A stretch of DNA of 64,000 nucleotides from Cladorhizidae sp. MBARI D1340-BT2 (Eukaryota; Porifera; Demospongiae; Poecilosclerida; Cladorhizidae), in contig JAQNBH010000003.1 in NCBI GenBank assembly GCA_028752905.1, positions 34,748,697-34,812,696 of the forward strand, given 5' to 3'. Under the pieces are notes generated by a model. The model saw only the letters and a program-made list of their open reading frames with translations. It did no database searches and was not told the DNA's origin. The translations under genes and the position numbers were made by a program. This document shows positions 1 to 10,900 of the stretch, piece after piece. Every line of letters begins with the position of its first letter. The first letter of the stretch is position 1.

Positions 1-96
1 AGTGAGAGAGTAGGTATGTACGGGAGACATGTGGTTGCCTCTGAGATAGCTCATGGCACCAGTGAGAGAGTAGGTTTGTACGGGAGACATGTGGTT

Positions 97-119
97 GCCA
101 TTGAGTTAGCTCATGGCAC
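97..119. other. Potential hairpin in the GCCATTGAG monomer type
   Basis: Arms TGCCAT and ATGGCA pair. After one bulged T, GAG pairs with CTC, leaving a TTAG loop: nine base pairs in all. In ordinary monomers (GCCTCTGAG) only GAG/CTC and TGCC/GGCA can pair, around an internal loop. The better version occurs about once per HOR, at the same place in the monomer order. Whether it folds or matters is unknown. Confidence 0.5.
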
Positions 120-399
120 CAGTGAGAGAGTAGGTATGTATGGGAGACATGTGGTTGCCCCTGAGTTAGCTCATGGCAGCAGTGAGAGAGTAGGTCTGTA
201 CGGGAGACATGTGCTTGGCTCTGAGTTAGCTCATGGCACCAGTGAGAGAGTAGGTCTGTACGGGAGACATGTGCTTGCCTCTGAGTTAGCTCATGGCACC
301 AGTGAGAGAGTAGGTCTGTACAGGAGACATGTGGTTGCCTCTGAGATAGCTCATGGCACCAGTGAGAGAGTAGGTCTGTACGGGAGACATGTGGTTGCT

Positions 400-413
400 T
401 CTGAGATCTGAGA
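400..413. repeat. 7-bp tandem duplication inside a monomer (67-bp monomer)
   Basis: TCTGAGA occurs twice in direct succession, lengthening this monomer to 67 bp. The same scar is at 7867-7880 in the next super-repeat copy. It is absent from the otherwise closely related stretch near 36831. It therefore arose before the 7.47-kb duplication but after the split from the 36-kb version. Confidence 0.9.
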
Positions 414-472
414 TAGCTCATGGCACCAGTGAGAGAGTAGGTCTGTACGGGAAGACATGTGGTTGCCTCTGA
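412..472. repeat. 61-bp HOR-closing monomer (first of 78)
   Basis: One extra A turns GGGAGACATG into GGGAAGACATG, with variants GTGAAGAC, GGGAAGTC, GGAAAGAC, CGAGAAGAC and GGGAAGAAATG. In most cases the next monomer has CATGGGACC instead of CATGGCACC. Each copy shifts the reading phase by one, so the open forward frame ends at TGA within CTCTGAG. Seventy-eight such ends occur, from 472 to 63841. Confidence 0.92.
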
Positions 473-1087
473 GTTAGCTCATGGCACCAGTGAGAGAGTA
501 CATGTACATGTAGGTCTGTACGGGAGACATGTGGTTGCCGCTGAGTTATCTCATGGCACCAGTGAGAGAGTAGGTCTGTACGGGAGACATGTGGTTACCT
601 CTGAGTTAGCTCGTGGCACCAGTGAGAGAGAGTAGGTCTGTAGGGGAGACATGTGGTTGCCTCTGAGATAGCTCATGGCACCAGTGAGAGAGTAGGTTTG
701 TAAGGGAGACATGTGGTTGCCATTGAGTTAGCTCATGGCACCAGTGAGAGAGTAGGTATGTATGGGAGACATGTGGTTGCCTCTGAGTTAGCTCATGGCA
801 CAAGTGAGAGAGTAGGTCTGTACGGGAGACATGTTCTTGCCTCTGAGTTAGCTCATGGCACCAGTGAGAGAGTAGGTATGTACGGGAGACATGTGGTTGC
901 CTCTGAGTTAGCTCATGGCACCAGTGAGAGAGTAGGTCTGTACGGGAGACATGTGGTTGCCTCTGAGATAGCTCATGGCACCAGTGAGAGAGTAGGTTTG
1001 TATGGGAGACATGTGGTTGCCTCTGAGTTAGCTCATGGCACCAGTGAGAGAGTAGGTCTGTACGTGAAGACATGTGGTTGCCTCTGA
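473..1087. repeat. 615-bp, 10-monomer block with 62-bp monomer
   Basis: Composition is 72 + 62 + 61 + 7 x 60 bp. It starts with the palindromic 72-mer only 27 bp after a 61-bp monomer. It then has a monomer with GTTACCTCTG and a 62-bp monomer in which GAGAGAG gains two bases and TACGGG becomes TAGGGG. The same block occurs seven times: 473-1087, 6105-6719, 7940-8554, 13573-14187, 26866-27480, 30279-30893 and 36898-37512. In every case a HOR starting with the GAGATTAGATCTG monomer follows. Confidence 0.92.
499..512. repeat. 14-bp perfect palindrome in the 72-bp monomer (first of 59)
   Basis: TACATGTACATGTA is self-complementary and strictly alternates pyrimidine and purine. It arises from a 12-bp insert, two copies of ACATGT, and the monomer itself already contains ACATGT. 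Starts: 499, 1474, 3227, 4200, 4933, 6131, 7106, 7966, 8941, 10695, 11668, 12401, 13599, 14574, 16328, 17301, 18935, 19908, 21542, 22515, 23832, 24144, 25237, 26892, 27867, 29741, 30053, 30305, 31280, 33154, 34907, 35519, 36311, 36924, 37959, 39713, 40686, 43205, 43517, 44490, 45627, 46622, 47939, 48997, 50073, 51046, 51940, 52671, 53523, 54436, 56310, 57283, 58257, 58990, 59963, 60696, 61609, 62822, 63315. Imperfect at 44490, 58257, 60696 and 63315. The 12 bp keep the reading phase. Confidence 0.95.
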
Positions 1088-2059
1088 GTTAGCTCATGGG
1101 ACCAGTGAGAGATTAGATCTGTATGGGAGACATGTGGTTGCCTCTGAGATAGCTCATGGCACCAGTGAGAGAGTAGGTTTGTACGGGAGACATGTGGTTG
1201 CCTCTGAGTTAGTGCATGGCACCAGTGATAGAGTAGGTATGTACGGGAGACATGTGGTTGCCTCTGAGTTAGCTCATGGCACCAGTGAGAGAGTAGGTCT
1301 GTACGGGAGACATGTGGTTGCCTCTGAGTTAGCTCATGGCACCAGTGAGAGAGTAGGTCTGTACGGGAGACATGTGGTTGCCTCTAAGTTAGCTCATGGC
1401 ACCGGTGAGAGAGTAGGTTTGTACGGGAGATATGTATTTGCTTCTGAGTTAGCTCATGGCACCAGTGAGCGAGTACATGTACATGTAGGTCTGTACGGGA
1501 GACATGTGGTTGCCGCTGAGTTATCTCATGGCACCAGTGAGAGAGTAGGTCTGCACGGGAGACATGTGGTTGCCTCTGAGTTAGCTCATGGCACCAGTGA
1601 GAGAGTAGGACTGTACGGGAGACATGTGGTTGCCTCTGAGATAGCTCATGGCACCAGTGAGAGAGTAGGTTTGTACGGGAGACATGTGGTTGCCATTGAG
1701 TTAGCTCTGGCACCAGTGAGAGAGTAGCTATGTATGGGAGACATGTGGTTGCCTCTGAGTTAGCTCATGGCACCAGTGAGAGAGTAGGTCTGTACGGGAG
1801 ACATGTACTTGCCTCTGAGTTAGCTCATGGCACCAGTGAGAGAGTAGGTATGTACGGGAGACATGTGGTTGCCTCTAAGTTAGCTCATGGCACCAGTGAG
1901 AGAGTAGGTCTCTACGGGAGACATGTGGTTGCCTCTGAGATAGCTCATGGCATCAATGAGAGAGTAGGTTTGTACGGGAGACATGTGGTTGCCTCTGAGT
2001 TAGCTCATGGCACCAGTGAGAGAGTAGGTCTGTACGGGAAGTCATGTGGTTGCCTCTGA
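1088..2059. repeat. 16-monomer HOR (973-bp type, here 972 bp)
   Basis: Sub-type order, named by the residues of the open frame: SEI, SEL, M-SEL, SEL, SKL, YVF, the 72-mer with AEL, SEL, SEI, IEL, M-SEL, VLA, M-SKL, SEI, SEL, then the closing 61-mer. One base is missing near 1706, giving 972 instead of 973 bp and a local frame break. Copies of this type lie at 8555-9527, 14188-15160, 27481-28453, 30894-31866 and, with one extra monomer, 37513-38545. Confidence 0.92.
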
Positions 2060-2840
2060 GTTAGCTCATGGGCCCAGTGAGAGAGTAGGTCTGTACGGGA
2101 GACATGTGTTTGCCTCTGAGATAGCTCATGGCACCAGTGAGAGAGTAGGTTTGTACGGGAGACATGTGGTTGCCTCTGAGTTAGCTTATGGCACCAGTGA
2201 GAGAGTAGGTCTGTACGGGAGACATGTGGTTGCTTCTAAGTTAGCTCATGGCACCAGTGAGAGAGTAGGTTTGTATGGGAGATATGTGTTTGCATCTGAG
2301 TTAGCTCATGGCACCAATGAGAGAGTAGGTCTGTACGGGAGACATGTGTTTGCCTCTGAGTTAGCTCATGGCACCAGTGAGAGAGTAGGTCTGTACGGGA
2401 GACATGTGGTTGCCTCTGAGATAGCTCATTGCACCAGTGAGAGAGTAGGTTTGTACGGGAGACATGTGGTTGCCATTGAGTTAGCTCTTGGCATCAGTGA
2501 GAGAGTAGGTATGTATGGGAGACATGTGGTTGCCTCTGAGTTAGCTCATGGCACCAGTGAGAGAGTAGGTCTGTACGGGAGACATGTGCTTGCCTCTGAG
2601 TTAGCTCATGGCACCAGTGAGAGAGTAGGTATGTATGGGAGACATGTGGTTGCCTCTGAGTTACCTCATGGCACCAGTGAGAGAGTAGGTCTGTACGGGA
2701 GACATGTGGTTGCTTACGAGATAGCTCATGGCACCAGTGAGAGAGTAGGTCTGTACGGGAGACATGTGGTTGCCTCTGAGTTAGCTCATGGCACCAGTGA
2801 GAGAGTAGGTCTGTACGGAAAGACATGTGGTTGCCTCTGA
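2060..2840. repeat. 13-monomer HOR, 781 bp, without palindrome
   Basis: Twelve 60-mers plus the closing 61-mer; no 72-mer. Marks are a GGGCCCAGTG start, a GCTTATGGC monomer, GGCACCAATG, CTCTTGGCATC and GCTTACGAG. The same unit occurs at 9528-10308, 15161-15941 and 38546-39326. Around 28454-29354 and 31867-32767 it is replaced by a 901-bp version with two more monomers. Confidence 0.9.
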
Positions 2841-3813
2841 GTTAGCTCATGGGACCAGTGAGAGAGTAGGTCTGTACAGGAGACATGTGGTTGCCTCTGA
2901 GATAGCTCATGGCACCAGTGAGAGAGTAGGTTTGTACGGGAGACATGTGGTTGCCTCTGAGTTACCTCATGGCACCAGTGAGCGAGTAGGTATGTACGGG
3001 TGCCATGTGGTTGCCTCTGAGTTAGCTCATGGCACCAGTGAGAGAGTAGGTCTGTACGGGAGACATGTGGTTGCCTCTGAGTTAGCTCATGGCACCAGTG
3101 AGAGAGTAGGTCTGTACGGGAGACATGTGGTTGCCTCTAAGTTAGCTCATGGCACCAGTGAGAGAGTAGGTTTGTATGGGAGATATGTGTTTGCTTCTGA
3201 GTTAGCTCATGGCACCAGTGAGAGAGTACATGTACATGTAGGTCTGTATGGGAGACATGTGGTTGCCGCTGAATTATCTCATGGCACCAGTGAGAGAGTA
3301 GGTCTGTACGGGAGACATGTGGTTGCCTCTGAGTTAGCTCATGGCACCAGTGAGAGAGTAGGTCTGTACGGGAGACATGTGGTTGCCTCTGAGATAGCTC
3401 ATGGCACCAGTGAGAGAGTAGGTTTGTACGGGAGACATGTGGTTGCCATTGAGTTAGCTCATGGCACTAGTGAGAGAGTAGGTATGTATGGGAGACATGT
3501 GGTTGCCTCTGAGTTAGGTCATGGCACCAGTGAGAGAGTAGGTCTTTACGGGAGACATGTGCTTGCCTCTGAGTTAGCTCATGGCACCAGTGAGAGAGTA
3601 GGTATGTACGGGAGAAATGTGGTTGCCTCTGAGTTAGCTCATGGCACCAGTGAGAGAGTAGGTCTGAACGGGAGACATGTGGGTGCCTCTGAGATAGCTC
3701 ATGGCACCAGTGAGAGAGTAGGTTTGTATGGGAGACATGTGGTTGCCTCTGAGTTAGCTCATGGCACCAGTGAGAGAGTAGGTCTGTACGTGAAGACATG
3801 TGGTTGCCTCTGA
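2841..3813. repeat. 16-monomer HOR, 973 bp, second subtype
   Basis: 14 x 60 + 72 + 61 bp. It differs from the 1088-2059 subtype by TACAGG in its first monomer, a TTACCTCATGG monomer, GAATTATCTC after the palindrome, GTCTTTACGG and GTCTGAACGG. The palindrome starts at 3227, 387 bp after the preceding 61-mer. Its equivalents are 10309-11281, 15942-16914 and 39327-40299. Confidence 0.9.
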
Positions 3814-4546
3814 GTTAGCTCATGGGACCAGTGAGAGATTAGATCTGTACGGGAGACATGTGGTTGCCTCTGAGATAGCTCATGGCACCAGTGAGAGAGT
3901 AGGTTTGTACGGGAGACATGTGGTTGCCTCTGAGTTAGTGCATGGCACCAGTGATAGAGTAGGTATGTACGGGAGACATGTGGTTGCCTCTGAGTTAGCT
4001 CATGGCACCAGTGAGAGAGTAGGTCTGTACGGGAGACATGTGGTTGCCTCTGAGTTAGCTCATGGCACCAGTGAGAGAGTAGGTCTGTACGGGAGACATG
4101 TGGTTGTCTCTAAGTTAGCTCATGGCACCAGTGAGAGAGTAGGTTTGTACGGGAGATATGTATTTGCTTCTGAGTTAGCTCATGGCACCAGTGAGAGAGT
4201 ACATGTACATGTAGGTCTGTACGGGAGACATGTGGTTGCCGCTGAGTTATCTCATGGCACCAGTGAGAGAGTAGGTCTGCACGGGAGACATGTGCTTGCC
4301 TCTGAGTTAGCTCATGGCACCAGTGAGAGAGTAGGTATGTACGGGAGAAATGTGGTTGCCTCTGAGTTAGCTCATGGCACCAGTGAGAGAGTAGGTCTGT
4401 ACGGGAGACATGTGGTTGCCTCTGAGATAGCTCATCGCACCAGTGAGAGAGTAGGTTTGTACGGGAGACATGTGGTTGCCTCTGAGTTAGCTCATGGCAC
4501 CAGTGAGAGAGTAGGTCTGAATGGGAAGAAATGTGTTTGCCTCTGA
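3814..4546. repeat. 12-monomer HOR, 733 bp
   Basis: 10 x 60 + 72 + 61 bp. It begins like the 973-bp subtype 1 but lacks four monomers after the palindrome and ends with a GGGAAGAAATG 61-mer. It is probably a 973-bp unit shortened by loss of whole monomers. Its equivalent is 12-monomer unit 11282-12014. The last unit in the window, 63109-63841, has the same length but a different order. Confidence 0.88.
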
Positions 4547-4740
4547 GTTAGCTCATGGGACCAGTGAGAGAGTAGATCTGCACGGGAGACATGTGGTTGC
4601 CTCTGAGATAGCTCATGGCACCAGTGAGAGAGTAGGTTTGTACGGGAGACATGTGGTTGCCTCTGAGTTAGCTCATGGCACCAGTGAGAGAGTAGGTATG
4701 TACGGGAGACATGTGGTTGCCTCTGAGTTAGCTCATGGCA

Positions 4741-4800
4741 CCAGTGAGAGAGTAGGTCTGTACGGGAGACATGTGGTTGCCTCTGAGTTAGCTCATGGCA
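4741..4800 (+). repeat. Representative consensus 60-bp monomer
   Basis: This copy matches the majority base at every position by eye. Sub-types depart from it at fixed sites. GAGTTAG becomes GAGATAG. GCCTCTGAG becomes GCCATTGAG, or GCCGCTGAG in the 72-mer. CTCTGAG becomes CTCTAAG. ATGTGGTT becomes ATGTGCTT. GACATGTGG becomes GATATGTGTTT. GTCTGTAC becomes GTTTGTAC or GTATGTAT. These sub-types recur in a set order and define the HORs. Most of the changes would alter an amino acid if the open frame were read, which argues against coding constraint. Confidence 0.93.
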
Positions 4801-5278
4801 CCAGTGAGAGAGTAGGTCTGTACGGGAGACATGTGGTTGCCTCTAAGTTAGCTCATGGCACCAGTGACAGAGTACGTTTGTACGGTAGATATGTGTTTGC
4901 TTCTGAGTTAGCTCATGGCACCAGTGAGAGAGTACATGTACATGTAGGTCTGTACGGGAGACATGTGGTTGCCGCTGAGTTATCTCATGGCACCAGTGAG
5001 AGAGTAGGTCTGTACGGGAGACATGTGGTTGCCTCTCAGTTAGCTCATGGCACCAGTGAGAGAGTAGGTCTGTACGGGAGACATGTGGTTGCCTCTGAGA
5101 TAGCTCATGGCACCAGTGAGAGAGTAGATTTGTACGGGAGACATGTGGTTGCCATTGAGTTAGCTCATGGCACCAGTGAGAGAGTAGGTATGTATGGGAG
5201 AGATGTGGTTGCCTCTGAGTTAGCTCATGGTACCAGTGAGAGTGTAGGTCTGTACGTGAGACATGTGGTTGCCTCTGA

Positions 5279-5321
5279 GTTAGCTCATGGCACCAGTGAG
5301 AGAGTAGGTATGTGCCTCTGA
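5279..5321. repeat. 43-bp deletion monomer (first of 12)
   Basis: Seventeen bases are absent between GGTATGT and GCCTCTGAG. Copies end at 5321, 12789, 22903, 42276, 44758, 46015, 46297, 46890, 48147, 48429, 49625 and 51494. Eleven of the twelve are followed directly by a 61-mer; the one ending at 46297 is followed by a 58-mer. The identical breakpoint implies one deletion that later spread. Confidence 0.94.
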
Positions 5322-5382
5322 GATAGCTCATGGCACCAGTGAGAGAGTAGGTCTGTACGGGAAGACATGTGGTTGCCTCTGA

Positions 5383-6104
5383 GTTAGCTCATGGCACCAG
5401 TGAGAGAGTAGGTCTGTATGGGAGACATCTGGTTGCTTCTGAGATAGCTCATGGCACCAGTGAGAGAGTAGGTTTGTACGGGAGACATGTGGTTGCCATT
5501 GAGTTAGCTCATGGCACCAGTGAGAGAGTAGGTCTGTATGGGAGACATGTAGTTGCCTCTGAGTTAGCTCATGGCACCAGTGAGACAGTAGGTCTGTACG
5601 GGAGACATGTGCTTGCCTCTGAGTTAGCTCATGGCACCAGTGAGAGAGTAGGTATGTACGGGAGACATGTCATTGCCTCTGAGTTAGCTCATGGCACCAG
5701 TGAGAGAGTAGGTCTGTACGGGATACATGTGGTTGCCTCTGAGATAGCTCATGGCACCAGTGAGAGAGTAGGTTTGTATGGGAGACATGTGGTTGCCTCT
5801 GAGTTAGCTCATGGCACCAGTGAGAGAGTAGGTCTGTACGAGAAGACATGTGGTTGCCTCTGAGTTAGCTCATGGGACCAGTGAGAGAGTAGATCTGTAC
5901 GGGAGACATGTGGTTGCCCCTGAGATAGCTCATGGCACCAGTGAGAGAGTAGGTTTGTACGGGAGATATGTGGTTGCCTCTGAGTTAGCTCATGGCACCA
6001 GTGAGAGAGTAGGTAAGTACGGGAGACATGTGGTTGCCTCTGAGTTAGCTCATGGCACCAGTGAGAGAGTAGGTCTGTACGGGAAGACATGTGGTTGCCT
6101 CTGA
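5383..6104. repeat. 8-monomer and 4-monomer HORs
   Basis: 481 bp (7 x 60 + 61) followed by 241 bp (3 x 60 + 61), both closed by 61-mers and both without a palindrome. Diagnostic variants are GACATCTGG, GTGAGACAG, ATGTCATTGCC, GGGATACATG and GTAAGTACGGG. The equivalent at 12851-13572 is nearly identical. At 22965-24670 and 42338-44103 the same start runs on into a longer unit. Confidence 0.88.
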
Positions 6105-7939
6105 GTTAGCTCATGGCACCAGTGAGAGAGTACATGTACATGTAGGTCTGTACGGGAGACATGTGGTTGCCGCTGAGTTATCTCATGGCACCAGTGAGAG
6201 AGTAGGTCTGTACGGGAGACATGTGGTTACCTCTGAGTTAGCTCATGGCACCAGTGAGAGAGAGTAGGTCTGTAGGGGAGACATGTGGTTGCCTCTGAGA
6301 TAGCTCATGGCACCAGTGAGAGAGTAGGTTTGTAAGGGAGACATGTGGTTGCCATTGAGTTAGCTCATGGCACCAGTGAGAGAGTAGGTATGTATGGGAG
6401 ACATGTGGTTGCCTCTGAGTTAGCTCATGGCACAAGTGAGAGAGTAGGTCTGTACGGGAGACATGTTCTTGCCTCTGAGTTAGCTCATGGCACCAGTGAG
6501 GGAGTAGGTATGTACGGGAGACATGTGGTTGCCTCTGAGTTAGCTCATGGCACCAGTGAGAGAGTAGGTCTGTACGGGAGACATGTGGTTGCCTCTGAGA
6601 TAGCTCATGGCACCAGTGAGAGAGTAGGTTTGTATGGGAGACATGTGGTTGCCTCTGAGTTAGCTCATGGCACCAGTGAGAGAGTAGGTCTGTACGTGAA
6701 GACATGTGGTTGCCTCTGAGTTAGCTCATGGGACCAGTGAGAGATTAGATCTGTATGGGAGACATGTGGTTGCCTCTGAGATAGCTCATGGCACCAGTGA
6801 GAGAGTAGGTTTGTACGGGAGACATGTGGTTGCCTCTGAGTTAGTGCATGGCACCAGTGATAGAGTAGGTATGTACGGGAGACATGTGGTTGCCTCTGAG
6901 TTAGCTCATGGCACCAGTGAGAGAGTAGGTCTGTACGGGAGACATGTGGTTGCCTCTGAGTTAGCTCATGGCACCAGTGAGAGAGTAGGTCTGTACGGGA
7001 GACATGTGGTTGCCTCTAAGTTAGCTCATGGCACCAGTGAGAGAGTAGGTTTGTACGGGAGATATGTATTTGCTTCTGAGTTAGCTCATGGCACCAGTGA
7101 GCGAGTACATGTACATGTAGGTCTGTACGGGAGACATGTGGTTGCCGCTGAGTTATCTCATGGCACCAGTGAGAGAGTAGGTCTGCACGGGAGACATGTG
7201 GTTGCCTCTGAGTTAGCTCATGGCACCAGTGAGAGAGTAGGACTGTACGGGAGACATGTGGTTGCCTCTGAGATAGCTCATGGCACCAGTGAGAGAGTAG
7301 GTTTGTACGGGAGACATGTGGTTGCCATTGAGTTAGCTCATGGCACCAGTGAGAGAGTAGCTATGTATGGGAGACATGTGGTTGCCTCTGAGTTAGCTCA
7401 TGGCACCAGTGAGAGAGTAGGTCTGTACGGGAGACATGTACTTGCCTCTGAGTTAGCTCATGGCACCAGTGAGAGAGTAGGTATGTACGGGAGACATGTG
7501 GTTGCCTCTGAGATAGCTCATGGCACCAGTGAGAGAGTAGGTTTGTACGGGAGACATGTGGTTGCCATTGAGTTAGCTCATGGCACCAGTGAGAGAGTAG
7601 GTATGTATGGGAGACATGTGGTTGCCCCTGAGTTAGCTCATGGCAGCAGTGAGAGAGTAGGTCTGTACGGGAGACATGTGCTTGGCTCTGAGTTAGCTCA
7701 TGGCACCAGTGAGAGAGTAGGTCTGTACGGGAGACATGTGCTTGCCTCTGAGTTAGCTCATGGCACCAGTGAGAGAGTAGGTCTGTACAGGAGACATGTG
7801 GTTGCCTCTGAGATAGCTCATGGCAACAGTGAGAGAGTAGGTCTGTACGGGAGACATGTGGTTGCTTCTGAGATCTGAGATAGCTCATGGCACCAGTGAG
7901 AGAGTAGGTCTGTACGGGAAGACATGTGGTTGCCTCTGA
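6105..7939. repeat. 615-bp block followed by a 20-monomer, 1,220-bp HOR
   Basis: The 615-bp block (6105-6719) repeats the one at 473. The next unit has 17 x 60 + 72 + 67 + 61 bp and contains the 7-bp duplication at 7867-7880. Its first part follows the 973-bp subtype 1, then it switches to the rare monomers also seen at 1-472 and near 36.6 kb. This end piece is missing from the second super-repeat copy, where a 973-bp HOR follows at 14188 instead. Confidence 0.88.
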
Positions 7940-10900
7940 GTTAGCTCATGGCACCAGTGAGAGAGTACATGTACATGTAGGTCTGTACGGGAGACATGTG
8001 GTTGCCGCTGAGTTATCTCATGGCACCAGTGAGAGAGTAGGTCTGTACGGGAGACATGTGGTTACCTCTGAGTTAGCTCATGGCACCAGTGAGAGAGAGT
8101 AGGTCTGTAGGGGAGACATGTGGTTGCCTCTGAGATAGCTCATGGCACCAGTGAGAGAGTAGGTTTGTAAGGGAGACATGTGGTTGCCATTGAGTTAGCT
8201 CATGGCACCAGTGAGAGAGTAGGTATGTATGGGAGACATGTGGTTGCCTCTGAGTTAGCTCATGGCACAAGTGAGAGAGTAGGTCTGTACGGGAGACATG
8301 TTCTTGCCTCTGAGTTAGCTCATGGCACCAGTGAGAGAGTAGGTATGTACGGGAGACATGTGGTTGCCTCTGAGTTAGCTCATGGCACCAGTGAGAGAGT
8401 AGGTCTGTACGGGAGACATGTGGTTGCCTCTGAGATAGCTCATGGCACCAGTGAGAGAGTAGGTTTGTATGGGAGACATGTGGTTGCCTCTGAGTTAGCT
8501 CATGGCACCAGTGAGAGAGTAGGTCTGTACGTGAAGACATGTGGTTGCCTCTGAGTTAGCTCATGGGACCAGTGAGAGATTAGATCTGTATGGGAGACAT
8601 GTGGTTGCCTCTGAGATAGCTCATGGCACCAGTGAGAGAGTAGGTTTGTACGAGAGACATGTGGTTGCCTCTGAGTTAGTGCATGGCACCAGTGATAGAG
8701 TAGGTATGTACGGGAGACATGTGGTTGCCTCTGAGTTAGCTCATGGCACCAGTGAGAGAGTAGGTCTGTACGGGAGACATGTGGTTGCCTCTGAGTTAGC
8801 TCATGGCACCAGTGAGAGAGTAGGTCTGTACGGGAGACATGTGGTTGCCTCTAAGTTAGCTCATGGCACCAGTGAGGGAGTAGGTTTGTACGGGAGATAT
8901 GTATTTGCTTCTGAGTTAGCTCATGGCACCAGTGAGCGAGTACATGTACATGTAGGTCTGTACGGGAGACATGTGGTTGCCGCTGAGTTATCTCATGGCA
9001 CCAGTGAGAGAGTAGGTCTGCACGGGAGACATGTGGTTGCCTCTGAGTTAGCTCATGGCACCAGTGAGAGAGTAGGACTGTACGGGAGACATGTGGTTGC
9101 CTCTGAGATAGCTCATGGCACCAGTGAGAGAGTAGGTTTGTACGGGAGACATGTGGTTGCCATTGAGTTAGCTCATGGCACCAGTGAGAGAGTAGCTATG
9201 TATGGGAGACATGTGGTTGCCTCTGAGTTAGCTCATGGCACCAGTGAGAGAGTAGGTCTGTACGGGAGACATGTACTTGCCTCTGAGTTAGCTCATGGCA
9301 CCAGTGAGAGAGTAGGTATGTACGGGAGACATGTGGTTGCCTCTAAGTTAGCTCATGGCACCAGTGAGAGAGTAGGTCTCTACGGGAGACATGTGGTTGC
9401 CTCTGAGATAGCTCATGGCATCAATGAGAGAGTAGGTTTGTACGGGAGACATGTGGTTGCCTCTGAGTTAGCTCATGGCACCAGTGAGAGAGTAGGTCTG
9501 TACGGGAAGTCATGTGGTTGCCTCTGAGTTAGCTCATGGGCCCAGTGAGAGAGTAGGTCTGTACGGGAGACATGTGTTTGCCTCTGAGATAGCTCATGGC
9601 ACCAGTGAGAGAGTAGGTTTGTACGGGAGACATGTGGTTGCCTCTGAGTTAGCTTATGGCACCAGTGAGAGAGTAGGTCTGTACGGGAGACATGTGGTTG
9701 CTTCTAAGTTAGCTCATGGCACCAGTGAGAGAGTAGGTTTGTATGGGAGATATGTGTTTGCATCAGAGTTAGCTCATGGCACCAATGAGAGAGTAGGTCT
9801 GTACGGGAGACATGTGTTTGCCTCTGAGTTAGCTCATGGCACCAGTGAGAGAGTAGGTCTGTACGGGAGACATGTGGTTGCCTCTGAGATAGCTCATGGC
9901 ACCAGTGAGAGAGTAGGTTTGTACGGGAGACATGTGGTTGCCATTGAGTTAGCTCTTGGCATCAGTGAGAGAGTAGGTATGTATGGGAGACATGTGGTTG
10001 CCTCTGAGTTAGCTCATGGCACCAGTGAGAGAGTAGGTCTGTACGGGAGACATGTGCTTGCCTCTGAGTTAGCTCATGGCACCAGTGAGAGAGTAGGTAT
10101 GTATGGGAGACATGTGGTTGCCTCTGAGTTACCTCATGGCACCAGTGAGAGAGTAGGTCTGTACGGGAGACATGTGGTTGCTTACGAGATAGCTCATGGC
10201 ACCAGTGAGAGAGTAGGTCTGTACGGGAGACATGTGGTTGCCTCTGAGTTAGCTCATGGCACCAGTGAGAGAGTAGGTCTGTACGGAAAGACATGTGGTT
10301 GCCTCTGAGTTAGCTCATGGGACCAGTGAGAGAGTAGGTCTGTACAGGAGACATGTGGTTGCCTCTGAGATAGCTCATGGCACCAGTGAGAGAGTAGGTT
10401 TGTACGGGAGACATGTGGTTGCCTCTGAGTTACCTCATGGCACCAGTGAGCGAGTAGGTATGTACGGGTGCCATGTGGTTGCCTCTGAGTTAGCTCATGG
10501 CACCAGTGAGAGAGTAGGTCTGTACGGGAGACATGTGGTTGCCTCTGAGTTAGCTCATGGCACCAGTGAGAGAGTAGGTCTGTACGGGAGACATGTGGTT
10601 GCCTCTAAGTTAGCTCATGGCACCAGTGAGAGAGTAGGTTTGTATGGGAGATATGTGTTTGCTTCTGAGTTAGCTCATGGCACCAGTGAGAGAGTACATG
10701 TACATGTAGGTCTGTATGGGAGACATGTGGTTGCCGCTGAATTATCTCATGGCACCAGTGAGAGAGTAGGTCTGTACGGGAGACATGTGGTTGCCTCTGA
10801 GTTAGCTCATGGCACCAGTGAGAGAGTAGGTCTGTACGGGTGACATGTGGTTGCCTCTGAGATAGCTCATGGCACCAGTGAGAGAGTAGGTTTGTACGGG

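Larger units (their letters stand above)
1..472. repeat. Tail of a super-repeat copy cut by the window edge
   Basis: About eight monomers, ending in the 61-bp monomer at 472. The segment matches 7468-7939 at an offset of 7,467 bp, with one visible difference near 359 (GGCACC here, GGCAAC at 7826). It carries the rare neighbours GCCCCTGAG, GGCAGCAGTG and CTTGGCTCTG, also found near 7.6 kb and 36.6 kb, and the 7-bp tandem duplication at 400-413. It is therefore the end of the copy that precedes the complete one starting at 473. Confidence 0.9.
4547..5382. repeat. 13-monomer HOR ending in a 43-bp monomer, plus one 61-mer
   Basis: 11 x 60 + 72 + 43 = 775 bp, then a single 61-mer. The 43-mer at 5279-5321 lacks 17 bp, so GGTATGT runs directly into GCCTCTGAG. 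The same arrangement recurs at 12015-12850 and 22129-22964, and in altered form at 42277-42337 and several places up to 51555. Confidence 0.9.
473..7939. repeat. Complete 7.47-kb super-repeat, copy 1 (123 monomers)
   Basis: Successive block lengths are 615, 972, 781, 973, 733, 775, 61, 481, 241, 615 and 1,220 bp. The first ten recur in the same order from 7940, at an offset of 7,467 bp before position 1706 and 7,468 bp after it. The one-base step is a single-base deletion in this copy (CTCTGGC for CTCATGGC near 1706). Only scattered single-base differences separate the copies, so the duplication looks recent. Confidence 0.92.

Noticed and set aside
115..150. GTATGT as an intron 5' splice site, with CTAAC on the other strand as a branch site
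   Set aside because: These short strings occur in many monomers by repetition and lie on opposite strands. No exon or intron structure is supported.
499..512. p53-type response element (CATG core repeated)
   Set aside because: The flanks of the CATG cores lack the purine and pyrimidine triplets of the consensus; similarity is limited to the core.
7868..7939. Contig join or sequencing error at the 67-bp and 61-bp monomers
   Set aside because: The same combination appears at 400-472 in an independent copy, so it is a real inherited variant unless the whole super-repeat is an assembly duplication.
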